A stretch of DNA of 51,217 nucleotides, taken from Gammaproteobacteria bacterium. GTDB lineage: Bacteria; Pseudomonadota; Gammaproteobacteria; Granulosicoccales; Granulosicoccaceae. Under the pieces are notes generated by a model. It did no database searches, was not told the DNA's origin, and worked only from the letters and a program-made list of their open reading frames with translations. Shown here piece by piece: positions 18,176-26,995 of the stretch; positions within the stretch are counted from its first letter, which is position 1, and every line of letters begins with the position of its first letter. The position numbers and the translations under genes are program-made. Where the stretch lies: the NCBI GenBank assembly GCA_002746645.1, contig PDPU01000040.1:107501-158717 (forward strand), written 5' to 3'.

Positions 18176-19638
18176 ACGCCAGCGACAGCACGCTCGCGAA
18201 CCCCGGCACCATCATCACGCTGCATGGCGTGTCCCTGCCCGAGCAGTCCGGACGCTTCGTGATTCGCATCGAAAACGAGCGTATTGCAGCGATCGAGTCC
18301 CTGCCCGACAATGCCTCGCCTGACGCGAGTGGTGCGAGTGGTGCGAGTGGTGCGAGTGGTGCGAGTGGTGCGAGTGGTGCGGGCGGTGCGGGCGGTGCGG
18401 GCGGTGCGAGTGGTGCGGGCGGTGCAGGCGGTGCAGGCGGCGGCATCATCGACGTGAGTGGCTTGCTTGCCCTTCCCGGCTTTACCGATCTCTACGCGCG
18501 TCTCCGGGAACCCGGCCTCAGCCGCATGGGCACGATCGACTCCGAGTCGCATGCGGCACTTGCCGCAGGCTTCACGCGCGTACTGGCGGCCCCCGATACC
18601 TCTCCCGTCGTCGATTCGGTGGCCACGGTGGAGCAGATCCTGCGTCTCTCTGCTGCCAGCACTGGCGCCGAGGTGCTGCCGATGGCGGCTCTGACGCGGA
18701 ATCTGGACGGCGAGCAGCTCGCCGAACTCGCGACACTCAAGGCCGCCGGGGCCGTCGCGGCCAGCCAGGCCGACCGCCCCATCGCCAACACTCAGGTGCT
18801 GTACAACGCCTTCGAATACGCTGCGAGCTTCGATCTGCCCCTGATCATGACGCCGCGCGATGCCCTGCTCGGTGCTGCCGGCTGCGTACACGCCGGTGCG
18901 CGCGCCACACGCATGGGCCTGCCCGGGATTCCCGTTGCCGCCGAAACCATCGCCCTGGCCAGCTATCTCGAGATCGCACGCGAAGTCGGTGCGCGCCTGC
19001 ACCTTTCGCGGCTCAGCTCGGCAGAAGCCCTGACGCTCGTCGACGATGCGCGCCAGCGTGGCATCGGCGTCACCGCGGATGTCGGCGTGAGTCACCTCTT
19101 CCATACCGATGATGACATTGTCGGCTTCGACAATCGCTTTCACAGCGCCGTACCGCTCCGCAGCGCACACGACCGCGATGCGCTCCGCGCAGGTGTAGCC
19201 AAGGGCCTCGTCGATGCCATCTGCAGCGACCACGCACCACTGGACGCCGATGCAAGGCTGGCCCCTTTCGCCAGCAGTCTGCCGGGCATCTCCACCTACG
19301 ACTTCATGCTGCCGATGCTGCTTGAACTCGTGCGCGATGAAACCCTTTCCTGGTCGCGCCTTGTCGATGCGCTGGCACTTGCACCAGAGCGCATTCTCTT
19401 TTCCGACGAGCGGCGAGGCCGAAACCAACCAACGGCAAGTGACCAGCCAGGCTCACTGACCGTTGGAAACATCGCGAACATCGTATTACTGGACACCAGC
19501 ACAGAATACCTGCCTGCCGCAGCCACCATGCTCAGCAAGGGACACAACAGCCCGCTGCCCGGCGACGAAGCTCAAGTACTCACCGGCCGCACAGTGGCGG
19601 TGTGCCGAGGCAACCACTACATGGCTCTGTCGCACTGA
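18172..19638 (+). CDS. pyrC': Non-catalytic dihydroorotase homologue PyrC' (ATCase scaffold)
   Basis: The gene encodes 488 residues of the dihydroorotase fold. In active enzymes the first metal site reads D-L-H-x-H-L-R-E-P-G. Here it reads [10 protein letters not shown], with Tyr108 and Arg110 in place of both histidines. A later SDHAPL is kept. Loss of the metal site and coupling to pyrB match the Pseudomonas pyrC' product, which is needed to assemble ATCase but does not catalyse. Residues 52-90 are a pure Ala-Ser/Gly-Gly tract made by thirteen 9-bp repeats, inserted between the N-terminal beta domain and the barrel. The true dihydroorotase must be elsewhere. Confidence 0.88.
   Translation: MNASDSTLANPGTIITLHGVSLPEQSGRFVIRIENERIAAIESLPDNASPDASGASGASGASGASGASGAGGAGGAGGASGAGGAGGAGGGIIDVSGLLALPGFTDLYARLREPGLSRMGTIDSESHAALAAGFTRVLAAPDTSPVVDSVATVEQILRLSAASTGAEVLPMAALTRNLDGEQLAELATLKAAGAVAASQADRPIANTQVLYNAFEYAASFDLPLIMTPRDALLGAAGCVHAGARATRMGLPGIPVAAETIALASYLEIAREVGARLHLSRLSSAEALTLVDDARQRGIGVTADVGVSHLFHTDDDIVGFDNRFHSAVPLRSAHDRDALRAGVAKGLVDAICSDHAPLDADARLAPFASSLPGISTYDFMLPMLLELVRDETLSWSRLVDALALAPERILFSDERRGRNQPTASDQPGSLTVGNIANIVLLDTSTEYLPAAATMLSKGHNSPLPGDEAQVLTGRTVAVCRGNHYMALSH
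18325..18441. repeat. 9-bp x13 minisatellite inside pyrC'
   Basis: Thirteen contiguous 9-bp units, GCGAGTGGT (six), then GCGGGCGGT-type variants, then GCAGGCGGT. They code (Ala-Ser-Gly)/(Ala-Gly-Gly). Variants are clustered rather than scattered, which fits stepwise expansion. Frame is always kept. Confidence 0.97.
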
Positions 19639-19649
19639 AAACTCTCGGA

Positions 19650-19675
19650 GGCAGGACGGGCTTGCCGTGCCTGCC
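19650..19675 (+). terminator. Hairpin 12 bp after pyrC' (possible terminator)
   Basis: GGCAGG-ACGG pairs with CCGT-G-CCTGCC across a GCTTG loop, leaving one bulged base. It lies just behind the pyrC' stop, in the convergent gap to tdk. No T-run follows, so factor-independent termination is uncertain. The rest of the 188-bp gap shows nothing else. Confidence 0.4.
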
Positions 19676-19826
19676 ATTGCACGCGAATCAGCGCCTCCAC
19701 TTGCTCCACCGGCACCCGCATCATAGCTGTATTTTTTATCAGCAACAGCAATGGCAGACCCATGACGATATCGGCCCCAACCGATGACGACTCCGCTTTC
19801 GAGACGGGAAATACCTTCCGGCCCGA

Positions 19827-20441
19827 TCAGAATGCCCTGCCACTCTGGTCGAATACCGACTTGCCCGCAGCCAGCGTCGCTCGCCAGTGCCGCCGGCACA
19901 TCGACTCATAACGCTCGTTGCCACCGACCTCGACCTGCGCCCCGGCCTGTACCACCTGTCCGTCACTGCCGTAGCGCACCGTCATCGTGGCCTTGCGTCC
20001 GCAGCGGCAGACCGTCTTCAGTTCGGAGAGCTTGTCGGCAATGGCCAGCAACCGTGACGAGCCCGCGAACAGTTGCCCCTGGAAGTCGGTACGAAGTCCG
20101 AAACAGAGGACCGGTATACCCATGTCGTCAACGATGGCCGCGAGTTGTTCGACCTGTGCTGAAGTGAGGAACTGGGCCTCGTCCACGAGCACGCAGGCAA
20201 GCGGTTCTTCGCAGTGTTTCGCAACCATTGCTGCGCGGAAATCGGTATCGCCATCGAAGACATGAGCTTCGGCATCAAGGCCGATACGGGAACTGATGCG
20301 TCCCTGTCCGAAACGATCGTCGATCGCCGCCGTGAAGAGCATCACCTGCATGCCCTGTTCGCGATAGTTGTGCGCCGACTGCAACAACGAGGTGGACTTG
20401 CCGGCATTCATGGCCGAATAATAAAAATAGAGTTGCGCCAT
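19827..20441 (-). CDS. tdk: Thymidine kinase
   Basis: This 204-residue type II thymidine kinase phosphorylates thymidine for salvage. The P-loop is SAMNAGKST (9-17). The Walker B-type LVDEAQFL and the zinc-site cysteines (CRCGRKA and a later Cys-x-x-His segment, MCRRHW) are visible. The ATG at 20441 gives the standard [16 protein letters not shown] start; the frame extends 12 codons further without support. It converges with the pyr operon and lies 144 bp downstream of pilU on the same strand. Confidence 0.95.
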   Translation of the reverse strand: MAQLYFYYSAMNAGKSTSLLQSAHNYREQGMQVMLFTAAIDDRFGQGRISSRIGLDAEAHVFDGDTDFRAAMVAKHCEEPLACVLVDEAQFLTSAQVEQLAAIVDDMGIPVLCFGLRTDFQGQLFAGSSRLLAIADKLSELKTVCRCGRKATMTVRYGSDGQVVQAGAQVEVGGNERYESMCRRHWRATLAAGKSVFDQSGRAF

Positions 20442-20585
20442 GAATTGCAGACACCCGGAAAGACGGAAACTGGCCAATGGCCGAAGTATAACGACAGGCC
20501 AGTCTTTCGGACACCGATGCAGATGGTGTGGACTTCAGGACTCTCGACCCCGACGGCAGATACTCGTACCATCCCGCGGCAGAGT

Positions 20586-21755
20586 TCAACCGAACATCTT
20601 CCCGTTGTCTTCCTCGTCGTCGTCCTTGATCGACATCGAGCCGGTAATGATGTCGTCCACGGCCGAGGAGCTGCCACCCTCGAGCTTGATGCGCAGCCGC
20701 AGGTCATTGACCGAGTCGGCGTTGCGCATCGCTTCCTCGATGGTGATGGCGTTTTCATCAAGGAGTTCGAACAACGCATCATCGAAGGTCTGCATGCCCT
20801 GTTCGCGGCTCTTCTTCATGAGCGTCTTCATCTCGTGAACCTCACCCTTCATGATGAGATCCTGCATGAGCGGCGTGTTCAGAAGCACTTCCACCGCAGC
20901 ACGGCGTCCCTTGCCATTCGGCGTGGGCAGCAGGCGCTGCGAGATCAAGGCGCGAGTGTTCAGTGACAGATCGAGCAGCAGCTGCTTGTGACGTGTCTCG
21001 GGAAAGAAGTTGATGATCCGATCCATCGCCTGGTTGGTGTTGTTGGCGTGCAGTGTTGCCAGACAGAGATGACCGGTTTCGGCAAAGGCAATCGCGTGTT
21101 CCATGGTCTGCTGATCACGGATCTCGCCGATCAGTATCACGTCCGGCGCCTGGCGGAGAGTGTTCTTCAGAGCGACGGCAAAGGAATCGGTGTCGGTGCC
21201 TACCTCGCGCTGCGTGACGATGCAGCCCTTGTGGCTGTGCACGAATTCCACCGGGTCCTCGATGGTGATGATATGCCCGTTGGAGTTGCGGTTGCGATAG
21301 TCGATCATGGCAGCGAGACTGGTCGACTTGCCCGAACCCGTGCCGCCGACGAAGATCACGAGACCCCGCTTGGTCATTGCAATCTGCGTGAGGATGTCCG
21401 GCATGTGCAGTTCCTCGAACGACGGGATGTGGTTCGGAATCACCCGCACCACGAGCCCGGCGCTGCCGCGCTGCACGAGGGCACTGACACGAAAGCGCGA
21501 GATGTTCGGTACCGCGATGGCGAAGTTGCATTCCTTGTGCCGGCGGAACTCCTCGCGTTCCTTGTCGTTCATGAGCGCATGCGTGAGCGCCAGTGTCTGA
21601 TCGGCGGTGAGTTTCTTCTCGGCAATGGGGGTCACCTTGCCATGAATGCGCATGGCAGGGGCCGCCCCTGCAATGATGAACAGATCCGAGCCATCCTTCT
21701 CGTAGAGGCTGACAAGCAGCTTGTCCATGTATTTCTTGGCAACCGAATTGTCCAT
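20586..21755 (-). CDS. pilU: Type IV pilus retraction ATPase PilU
   Basis: This 389-residue PilT-family hexameric ATPase has Walker A GGTGSGKST (137-145), the Asp box IITIEDPVEF, Walker B VILIGEIRD and the His box HLCLATLHANN. It ends with the acidic tail typical of PilU (IKDDDEEDNGKMFG), which PilT lacks. PilU acts with PilT to retract pili under load. The gene is on the minus strand after pilT; the 139-bp gap carries a strong hairpin. The ATG at 21755 gives the full family N-terminus. Confidence 0.95.
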   Translation of the reverse strand: MDNSVAKKYMDKLLVSLYEKDGSDLFIIAGAAPAMRIHGKVTPIAEKKLTADQTLALTHALMNDKEREEFRRHKECNFAIAVPNISRFRVSALVQRGSAGLVVRVIPNHIPSFEELHMPDILTQIAMTKRGLVIFVGGTGSGKSTSLAAMIDYRNRNSNGHIITIEDPVEFVHSHKGCIVTQREVGTDTDSFAVALKNTLRQAPDVILIGEIRDQQTMEHAIAFAETGHLCLATLHANNTNQAMDRIINFFPETRHKQLLLDLSLNTRALISQRLLPTPNGKGRRAAVEVLLNTPLMQDLIMKGEVHEMKTLMKKSREQGMQTFDDALFELLDENAITIEEAMRNADSVNDLRLRIKLEGGSSSAVDDIITGSMSIKDDDEEDNGKMFG

Positions 21756-21801
21756 GTCAGCGTGTTTCCGTGGAGATCTGTGTCGTTGGTTCTGCTCGAG
21801 T

Positions 21802-21825
21802 GAGGCCGCCGTGAGTGGCGGCCTC
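21802..21825 (-). terminator. Perfect 9-bp hairpin between pilT and pilU
   Basis: GAGGCCGCC and GGCGGCCTC flank a 6-base loop (GTGAGT). On the minus strand this lies 70 bp after the pilT stop and 47 bp before the pilU start. No T-run follows, so it may be a partial terminator or an mRNA-stabilising stem that sets pilT and pilU levels apart. Confidence 0.45.
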
Positions 21826-21875
21826 GTGTCAATGCTCGTGACAGTTCGGGAAAGGCTCGAACCTTCCCGTCACCC

Positions 21876-21896
21876 GCGCCTTGCGCCTTGCGCCTT
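21876..21896. repeat. GCGCCTT x3 heptamer array at the pilT stop
   Basis: Three perfect 7-bp units overlap two of the three bases of the pilT stop codon (21895-21897, TAA on the minus strand). The unit differs from the heptamers at 2761-2883 but has the same length and the same placement. Confidence 0.9.
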
Positions 21897-22932
21897 ACAT
21901 CAACGATTCGGGGTTCTGTGCCTTCTTGCGCGCTTCGGCAAGATCGCAGACGCCACGGGCAACCAGTTGCTTGAGGTTCTGATCGAGCGTCTGCATGCCG
22001 TGTTGCTGACCGGTCTGGATGGCCGAGTACATCTGCGCCACCTTGTCTTCGCGGATGAGGTTCCGGATCGCGGGCGTGCCGATCATGATTTCGTGCGCCG
22101 CGACTCGCCCACCGCCCTGCTTCTTCAGGAGCGTCTGCGAAACCACCGCGCGGAGCGATTCCGACAGCATCGAGCGGATCATCGGCTTTTCACCCGCGGG
22201 AAACACGTCAACGATACGGTCGATGGTCTTGGCAGCGGAACTCGTGTGCAGGGTGCCGAAGACGAGGTGACCGGTTTCGGCGGCAGTCAGCGCCAGAGAG
22301 ATCGTTTCCATGTCTCGCATCTCACCCACGAGGATGACGTCAGGATCTTCACGCAGAGCGGAGCGCAGCGCTTCGGAGAAGCCGAAGGTGTCACGATGCA
22401 CCTCACGCTGGTTTATCAGGCACTTCTTCGACTCGTGCACGAATTCGATCGGATCCTCGATGGTGAGGATGTGACCGAGTTCGGTCTCGTTCTTGTAGTT
22501 CATCATGGCCGCGAGCGTGGTGGACTTGCCCGAACCGGTCGGGCCGGTGACGAGTACGATGCCACGCGGGTAGGACGCGATTTCCTCGAAGATCTTCGGC
22601 GCCGAGAGCTGCTCGAGCGTGAGGATTTCGGTGGGGATGGTTCGGAACACCGCACCACAGCCACGGTTCTGGTTGAAGGCGTTGACACGAAAACGCGCCG
22701 TGTCGGGAATCTCGAAGGAGAAGTCGGTTTCGAGCCGCTCTTCATAGTCCTTGCGCTGCTTGTCGTTCATGATGTCGTACACCATGGTCTGCACCGATGC
22801 ATGATCGAGCGCGGGCACGTTGACGCGGCGCATGTCCCCGTCGACGCGAATCATCGGCGGAAGACCTGCCGAGAGGTGCATGTCCGAGGCACCGTTCTTG
22901 ACGCCGAAGGTGAGAAGCTGCGCAATATCCAT
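21895..22932 (-). CDS. pilT: Type IV pilus retraction ATPase PilT
   Basis: This is a 345-residue PilT with the N-terminal ASDMHL motif (15-20), Walker A GPTGSGKST (130-138), Asp box ILTIEDPIEF, Walker B VILVGEMRD, His box HLVFGTLHTSSA and the C-terminal AIRNLIRE motif needed for retraction in PilT. The ATG at 22932 is the family start; the frame runs 30 codons further upstream but that part is low-complexity. It diverges from yggS, as in Pseudomonas. Confidence 0.97.
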   Translation of the reverse strand: MDIAQLLTFGVKNGASDMHLSAGLPPMIRVDGDMRRVNVPALDHASVQTMVYDIMNDKQRKDYEERLETDFSFEIPDTARFRVNAFNQNRGCGAVFRTIPTEILTLEQLSAPKIFEEIASYPRGIVLVTGPTGSGKSTTLAAMMNYKNETELGHILTIEDPIEFVHESKKCLINQREVHRDTFGFSEALRSALREDPDVILVGEMRDMETISLALTAAETGHLVFGTLHTSSAAKTIDRIVDVFPAGEKPMIRSMLSESLRAVVSQTLLKKQGGGRVAAHEIMIGTPAIRNLIREDKVAQMYSAIQTGQQHGMQTLDQNLKQLVARGVCDLAEARKKAQNPESLM

Positions 22933-23163
22933 CTGACTGTCCTGGTGTTTCCGGTGGTGCGGAACGCCCGCCGGGGTACGTTCCTGCGACAAGGATGCCG
23001 CCGCTCCAGAAGGCGCAGTCACGCCGCTCTGGTCAGGCTACAGCTACCATGTCGGCCGCTTCGACCAATTCGTTAGTCCTGATCGAGAATTGCTCGACGG
23101 AGTCACATCAGGCGATACTGGTGCCCATGCTCGACTTCACGGGCACATCCATCGCAAGCTCAG

Positions 23164-23247
23164 GTCCATGCCCAACGACACAGAGCACACCTCTCACGAG
23201 CGCACGTCCATGCCCAACGACACAGACCACGTATCGCAAGACGGTCA
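23164..23247. repeat. 42-bp tandem duplication at the yggS start
   Basis: Units 23164-23205 and 23206-23247 both begin GTCCATGCCCAACGACACAG. Each contains an in-frame ATG, so the duplication creates two alternative starts and adds 14 residues (MPNDTEH... twice). Confidence 0.8.
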
Positions 23248-23944
23248 CCACGTCGCCAGCGACATCAGCCAACGTCTCGCCGCCACACTGTCCGCAATCG
23301 AGGCGGCCCGCACGGCCGCAGCAGGTGCTGCGGCCGAGGTGTCACTGCTTGCCGTCAGCAAGAAGAAGCCCGCCGCAGCCGTCCGCAGCGCCTTTGCCGC
23401 CGGCCAGCGCCGCTTCGGTGAAAACTATGCCGACGAAGGCGTTGCAAAGATGCTCGCCACGCAGGATCTGGATATCGAATGGCACTTCATCGGGCACATG
23501 CAATCGCGCCGCTCGCGCCTCATTGCCGAACACTTTCACTGGGCACAGTCGGTAGATCGGCTCAAGGTGGCTCAGCGACTGTCGGCGCAACGTCCCGATG
23601 ACATGGCGCCGCTCGAGGTCTGTATCCAGTACAACCCCGACGGCGAAGTGCAGAAAGGCGGCGTTGGCGACGTTGCCGAACTCGAGGAACTCGCTGCTGC
23701 CTGCGAATCAATGCCGGGACTGCGCCTCAGAGGGCTCATGAGCATACCGGCACCGCGCGATGACCACGACGAACAGCGCAGGATCTTCGCGCACATCCAT
23801 GAGGTGTACGCGAGCCTTGCCGAAAGACATCCACACGTCGACACGCTGTCGATGGGCATGAGCGGCGACATGCGCGCGGCAATTGCCGAAGGCGCAACCA
23901 TGGTGCGCATCGGTACCGCCATCTTCGGCGCGCGCGACGGCTGA
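23168..23944 (+). CDS. yggS: PLP homeostasis protein YggS/PLPBP
   Basis: This 258-residue (or 244 from the ATG at 23210) single-domain PLP-binding barrel balances vitamin B6 and amino acids. The PLP lysine lies in LLAVSKKK. FGENYADE, WHFIGHMQSR, GGVGDVAELEEL and LSMGMSGDMRAAI are family motifs. Two in-frame ATGs sit in a 42-bp duplication, and neither has a strong ribosome site; the first has AGG slightly closer. It is divergent from pilT, in the order pilT|yggS known from Pseudomonas, but proC does not follow. Confidence 0.9.
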   Translation: MPNDTEHTSHERTSMPNDTDHVSQDGHHVASDISQRLAATLSAIEAARTAAAGAAAEVSLLAVSKKKPAAAVRSAFAAGQRRFGENYADEGVAKMLATQDLDIEWHFIGHMQSRRSRLIAEHFHWAQSVDRLKVAQRLSAQRPDDMAPLEVCIQYNPDGEVQKGGVGDVAELEELAAACESMPGLRLRGLMSIPAPRDDHDEQRRIFAHIHEVYASLAERHPHVDTLSMGMSGDMRAAIAEGATMVRIGTAIFGARDG

Positions 23945-24074
23945 TCGACATCTGCCCCTGCCGCAACACGCAAGGCCACCTCGGCATGCGCGCACGCGCA
24001 GCATGGCGACGGCGTGAAGAATGGTGCCTGTTAGACTGCCAGAACCCCCACCGCCAACCTCGGAACGCGAAATC

Positions 24075-25190
24075 ATGAGCAAGCCGAACCCTCTCGCACA
24101 GACCTATCAACTCGGACAGAGCCTCTGGCTCGACTACATCCGAAAGTCAATCCTCGACGGCGAACTGCAGGCACTGATCGAGAAGGATTCGATCATGGGA
24201 CTCACGTCCAACCCCGCCATCTTCGAACAGGCGATAACCCGCAGCGACGACTACGATGCGCACATGGGCGAGATTCTTGCGGCACGCCCGGACATCGACA
24301 ACCTCGAACTCTTCAACGAACTCGCCATCGCCGACATCCAGGCCGCGGCCGATGCCTTCGCCGACACCTACAAGACCACCGACGGCCTCGATGGCATGGT
24401 CAGCCTCGAAGTGTCGCCCGAACTGGCCGATGACGCGGATGGCACGGTTGCCTCGGCTGTCGATCTGCACGAACGCGTCTCGCGTCCGAATCTCATGATC
24501 AAGGTACCGGGCACGAAGGCCGGGATCGACGCCTTCGAAACACTCACCGCCATGGGCATCAACGTGAACGTGACGCTCCTGTTCAGCGTGACGCGCTATC
24601 GCGAGATTGCCGAGGCCTACATCCGCGGACTGGCGCAACGCCATGCCGACGCTCAGCCGATCGATCGCATTGCCTCGGTAGCCAGTTTCTTCGTCAGCCG
24701 TGTCGACAGCGCCGTCGACGAGGCGCTCGAGAGCGCCGGTGGCGAACGCGCAAGGGCACTTCTCGGCAGGATCGCGATCGCCAACGCGAGGGTCGCCTAC
24801 GGTCACTTCGTGAAACTCTTCGGCAGCGAACAGTTCGAACGACTCGCCGCAGCAGGCGCTCGCCCGCAACGGCTTCTCTGGGCCAGCACCGGCACCAAGA
24901 ACGCGAACTATTCCGACGTGCTCTACGTCGAAGAACTCATCGGCCCCGACACCGTCAACACGCTGCCACCGGCCACCATGGATGCCTTTCGCGATCACGG
25001 CGTGGCCGAACGCCGCCTCACTCAGGGGCTCGAACAGGCACATGCCGACATCAGCGCATTGAGCGAACTTGGCATCTCGCTTGCCAGCATCACCGACAAG
25101 CTCGAAGCGGATGGTGTGGCATCGTTCAAGGAGGCGTTTGCACGGCTGCTCGAATCCCTTGCCGAAAAACGCCAGCGAACCGCAAGCTGA
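24075..25190 (+). CDS. tal: Transaldolase
   Basis: This 371-residue pentose-phosphate enzyme is of the longer transaldolase subfamily (about 370 residues, as in cyanobacteria and actinobacteria) rather than the 317-residue TalB type. LTSNPAIFEQAI (N-terminal) and the Schiff-base lysine in NLMIKVPGT (Lys143) are present, with NVNVTLLFS and LWASTGTKN. The ATG at 24075 is preceded by a GGAA-like site; the 18 codons upstream are not family sequence. It occupies the slot between yggS and yggT where proC sits in pseudomonads. Confidence 0.93.
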   Translation: MSKPNPLAQTYQLGQSLWLDYIRKSILDGELQALIEKDSIMGLTSNPAIFEQAITRSDDYDAHMGEILAARPDIDNLELFNELAIADIQAAADAFADTYKTTDGLDGMVSLEVSPELADDADGTVASAVDLHERVSRPNLMIKVPGTKAGIDAFETLTAMGINVNVTLLFSVTRYREIAEAYIRGLAQRHADAQPIDRIASVASFFVSRVDSAVDEALESAGGERARALLGRIAIANARVAYGHFVKLFGSEQFERLAAAGARPQRLLWASTGTKNANYSDVLYVEELIGPDTVNTLPPATMDAFRDHGVAERRLTQGLEQAHADISALSELGISLASITDKLEADGVASFKEAFARLLESLAEKRQRTAS

Positions 25191-25228
25191 TACCCCGTTC
25201 CCTCAAGATCAACCGAAGGACCTCTTTC

Positions 25229-25837
25229 ATGCTGAACCCGCTGCTCGAGGCAATTGGATTCATCGTCGGCATCCTGTTCAACGTCTATGCCATCGTCGTG
25301 GCACTGCGTTTCGTCATGCAGTTGGTGCGTGCCGATTACTACAATCCCTTTTCGCAGGCCGTGGTGAAACTCACCGATCCGCTGCTGAAACCACTACGAC
25401 GCGTGGTTCCAGCGATCGGCCGCTATGACACGGCATCACTGGTGCTGATGTTCGGCGTGCTGCTGGCGAAACTCATCATCTTCAAGTTTCTGCCGCTCGG
25501 AGCCGCCCCCGCCATCAGCGGCATGTATCGCCTCGACATGGTGGGATTGCCTCTGATGCTGCCGTTGGCGTTGCTCGACATGATCAACCAGTTCTTCAAC
25601 GTGTTCATCTTCGCACTCATCATCCGCGCCATCCTGAGCTGGTTTCCGCAAGCAGGCGGCAACCCCGTCCAGCATCTCGCCACATCGATTTCCGAACCGG
25701 TGCTGAAGCCATTGCGCAATCGCATTCCGCCGGTCGGCGGACTCGACATCAGCCTGTTTCTGACGGTCATCGGACTCTATGCGCTGCGTTGGGTGGTGGT
25801 CGGAACACTCGCCGTGGCGTTCGGTATCGGCGTCTGA
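25229..25837 (+). CDS. yggT: YggT-family membrane protein
   Basis: This 202-residue protein carries the YGGT module twice (YYNPFSQAVVKLTDPLLKPLRR in the first half, GNPVQHLATSISEPVLKPLRNRIP in the second), with about four to five hydrophobic helices. The family resembles plant CCB3/YlmG, linked to membrane organisation or cytochrome maturation; its function in gammaproteobacteria is not established. It follows tal after 38 bp with an AAGGA ribosome site. An AT-rich hairpin follows the stop. Confidence 0.9.
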   Translation: MLNPLLEAIGFIVGILFNVYAIVVALRFVMQLVRADYYNPFSQAVVKLTDPLLKPLRRVVPAIGRYDTASLVLMFGVLLAKLIIFKFLPLGAAPAISGMYRLDMVGLPLMLPLALLDMINQFFNVFIFALIIRAILSWFPQAGGNPVQHLATSISEPVLKPLRNRIPPVGGLDISLFLTVIGLYALRWVVVGTLAVAFGIGV

Positions 25838-25850
25838 ATCACTGCAAAAC

Positions 25851-25885
25851 CAGTGTTTTCAGGATGTCAATTTCGAAAAACACTG
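25851..25885 (+). terminator. Hairpin downstream of yggT
   Basis: CAGTGTTTT (25851-25859) pairs with AAAACACTG (25877-25885) across a 17-base loop. A smaller AAAAC/GTTTT stem and a T-run follow up to about 25902. It begins 13 bp after the yggT stop, so it probably ends the yggS-tal-yggT transcript. The surrounding AT-rich DNA may also hold the promoter of the next gene. Confidence 0.45.
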
Positions 25886-26062
25886 TAAAACAGGCTGTTT
25901 TTCATTGCAGAGGGCTACCAAGCCCGCACCATGAGCATGAACTTGTGCTACGGTTCGCGCGCTTCGTTGGTGGCTCGCGTCAACACAAACAGGTCATGCA
26001 GGCGCCGACGTCCAACCATCGAAACGATCACGATCAACCAACCATCATCAGAGGAACTCGAC

Positions 26063-26608
26063 ATGGCGGCAAAAAAGGCAGCCTCGAAGAAAAAGGCAGT
26101 AGCCAGAAAGGTACCTGCACGCAAGACGGCTGCAAAGAAGACAGCAGCAAAGAAGACCGCTGCCAGGAAGACAGCAGCCAGAGCCCCCGCAAGGAAGACG
26201 GCAGCAAAGAAGACCTCCGCCAGGAAAGCGACTGCAAGGAAGGCACCGGTTCGACGCACCGCCGCGAAGCCCGCTGCGAGGAAATCGACCTACAAGGCCG
26301 GCGACAAGGCCCCGAGCAAATCGGAGATCCTCAACTACATCGCCGAATCCACCGGCCTTGCCCGCAAGGACGTTGCGGCGGTATTCGATTCACTCGACGA
26401 CATGATTGCCGCCAACCTCAAGAAACGCGGCCCCGGCACCTTCACCATCCCCGGACTCGCCAAGATGGTCGTCAAGAACAAGCCCGCCGTGCGCGCACGC
26501 AAGGGCATCAACCCCTTCACCGGTGAAGAGCAGATGTTCAAGGCGAAGCCCGCCAGCCGTCAGGTCAAGATCCGTCCGCTCAAGAAGCTCAAGGACATGG
26601 CTGCCTGA
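26063..26608 (+). CDS. HU-family DNA-binding protein with histone H1-like tail
   Basis: This is a 181-residue protein. Residues 1-75 are almost only Lys, Ala, Arg, Thr and Pro in AAKK/ARKT-type repeats, like eukaryotic H1 tails and bacterial AlgP-type tails. Residues 76-175 are an HU/IHF domain (SKSEILNYIAESTGLARKDVAAVF, then GPGTFTIPGLAKM and the PAVRARKGINPFTGEE arm). It should compact DNA and bind with high affinity but low sequence specificity. The start at 26063 is set by a strong GAGGAA site; upstream codons are not similar. A large hairpin follows at 26640. Confidence 0.87.
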   Translation: MAAKKAASKKKAVARKVPARKTAAKKTAAKKTAARKTAARAPARKTAAKKTSARKATARKAPVRRTAAKPAARKSTYKAGDKAPSKSEILNYIAESTGLARKDVAAVFDSLDDMIAANLKKRGPGTFTIPGLAKMVVKNKPAVRARKGINPFTGEEQMFKAKPASRQVKIRPLKKLKDMAA

Positions 26609-26639
26609 ACAGGCACGCAGTCATCGATCAATCCTCGCC

Positions 26640-26682
26640 ATCACCTGCCTGTTGTGCGCCCGCCGTTCGGCAGGCAGGTGAT
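26640..26682 (+). terminator. Rho-independent-like terminator after the HU gene
   Basis: A 12-bp perfect stem, ATCACCTGCCTG (26640-26651) with CAGGCAGGTGAT (26671-26682), is followed by a C/T-rich stretch. It lies 31 bp after the stop. Confidence 0.7.
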
Positions 26683-26995
26683 CTTCCCCTCTTCTCCCTT
26701 TCTTTCAGGCGCAACCCGACACCCTGCCCTTTCCGGATTGTGATCGATACACACGGGCGAAGCTCGCCCGGATGCATTTGCCCTTTTGTCGCCGCAACTC
26801 GCTGCGGTGACACGAGCGGTACCGAAACCCTGCTGCAGCGGACGCTTTCCTGCCTTGTTCGCCGGGATCGGCACCATTTGACGACGCAGGCATTAAACTT
26901 GTCGGTATCCTTGCGGTCACACTCTTCCAGCACACATCGGGAAGTGCCGTCCGCGCGCACCGAACCATGAACCGAATTCCGAGGCAAGACCCACA
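26683..26995. other. Intergenic stretch upstream of gspC
   Basis: About 310 bp with no coding frame I can support. It presumably holds the promoter of the gsp operon. A TTGACG hexamer at 26878 has no convincing -10 at the right distance. Confidence 0.5.

Noticed and set aside
18133..19428. Minus-strand frame with Thr-Arg repeats opposite pyrC'
   Set aside because: It is the reverse reading of the 9-bp repeat in pyrC'; low-complexity shadow.
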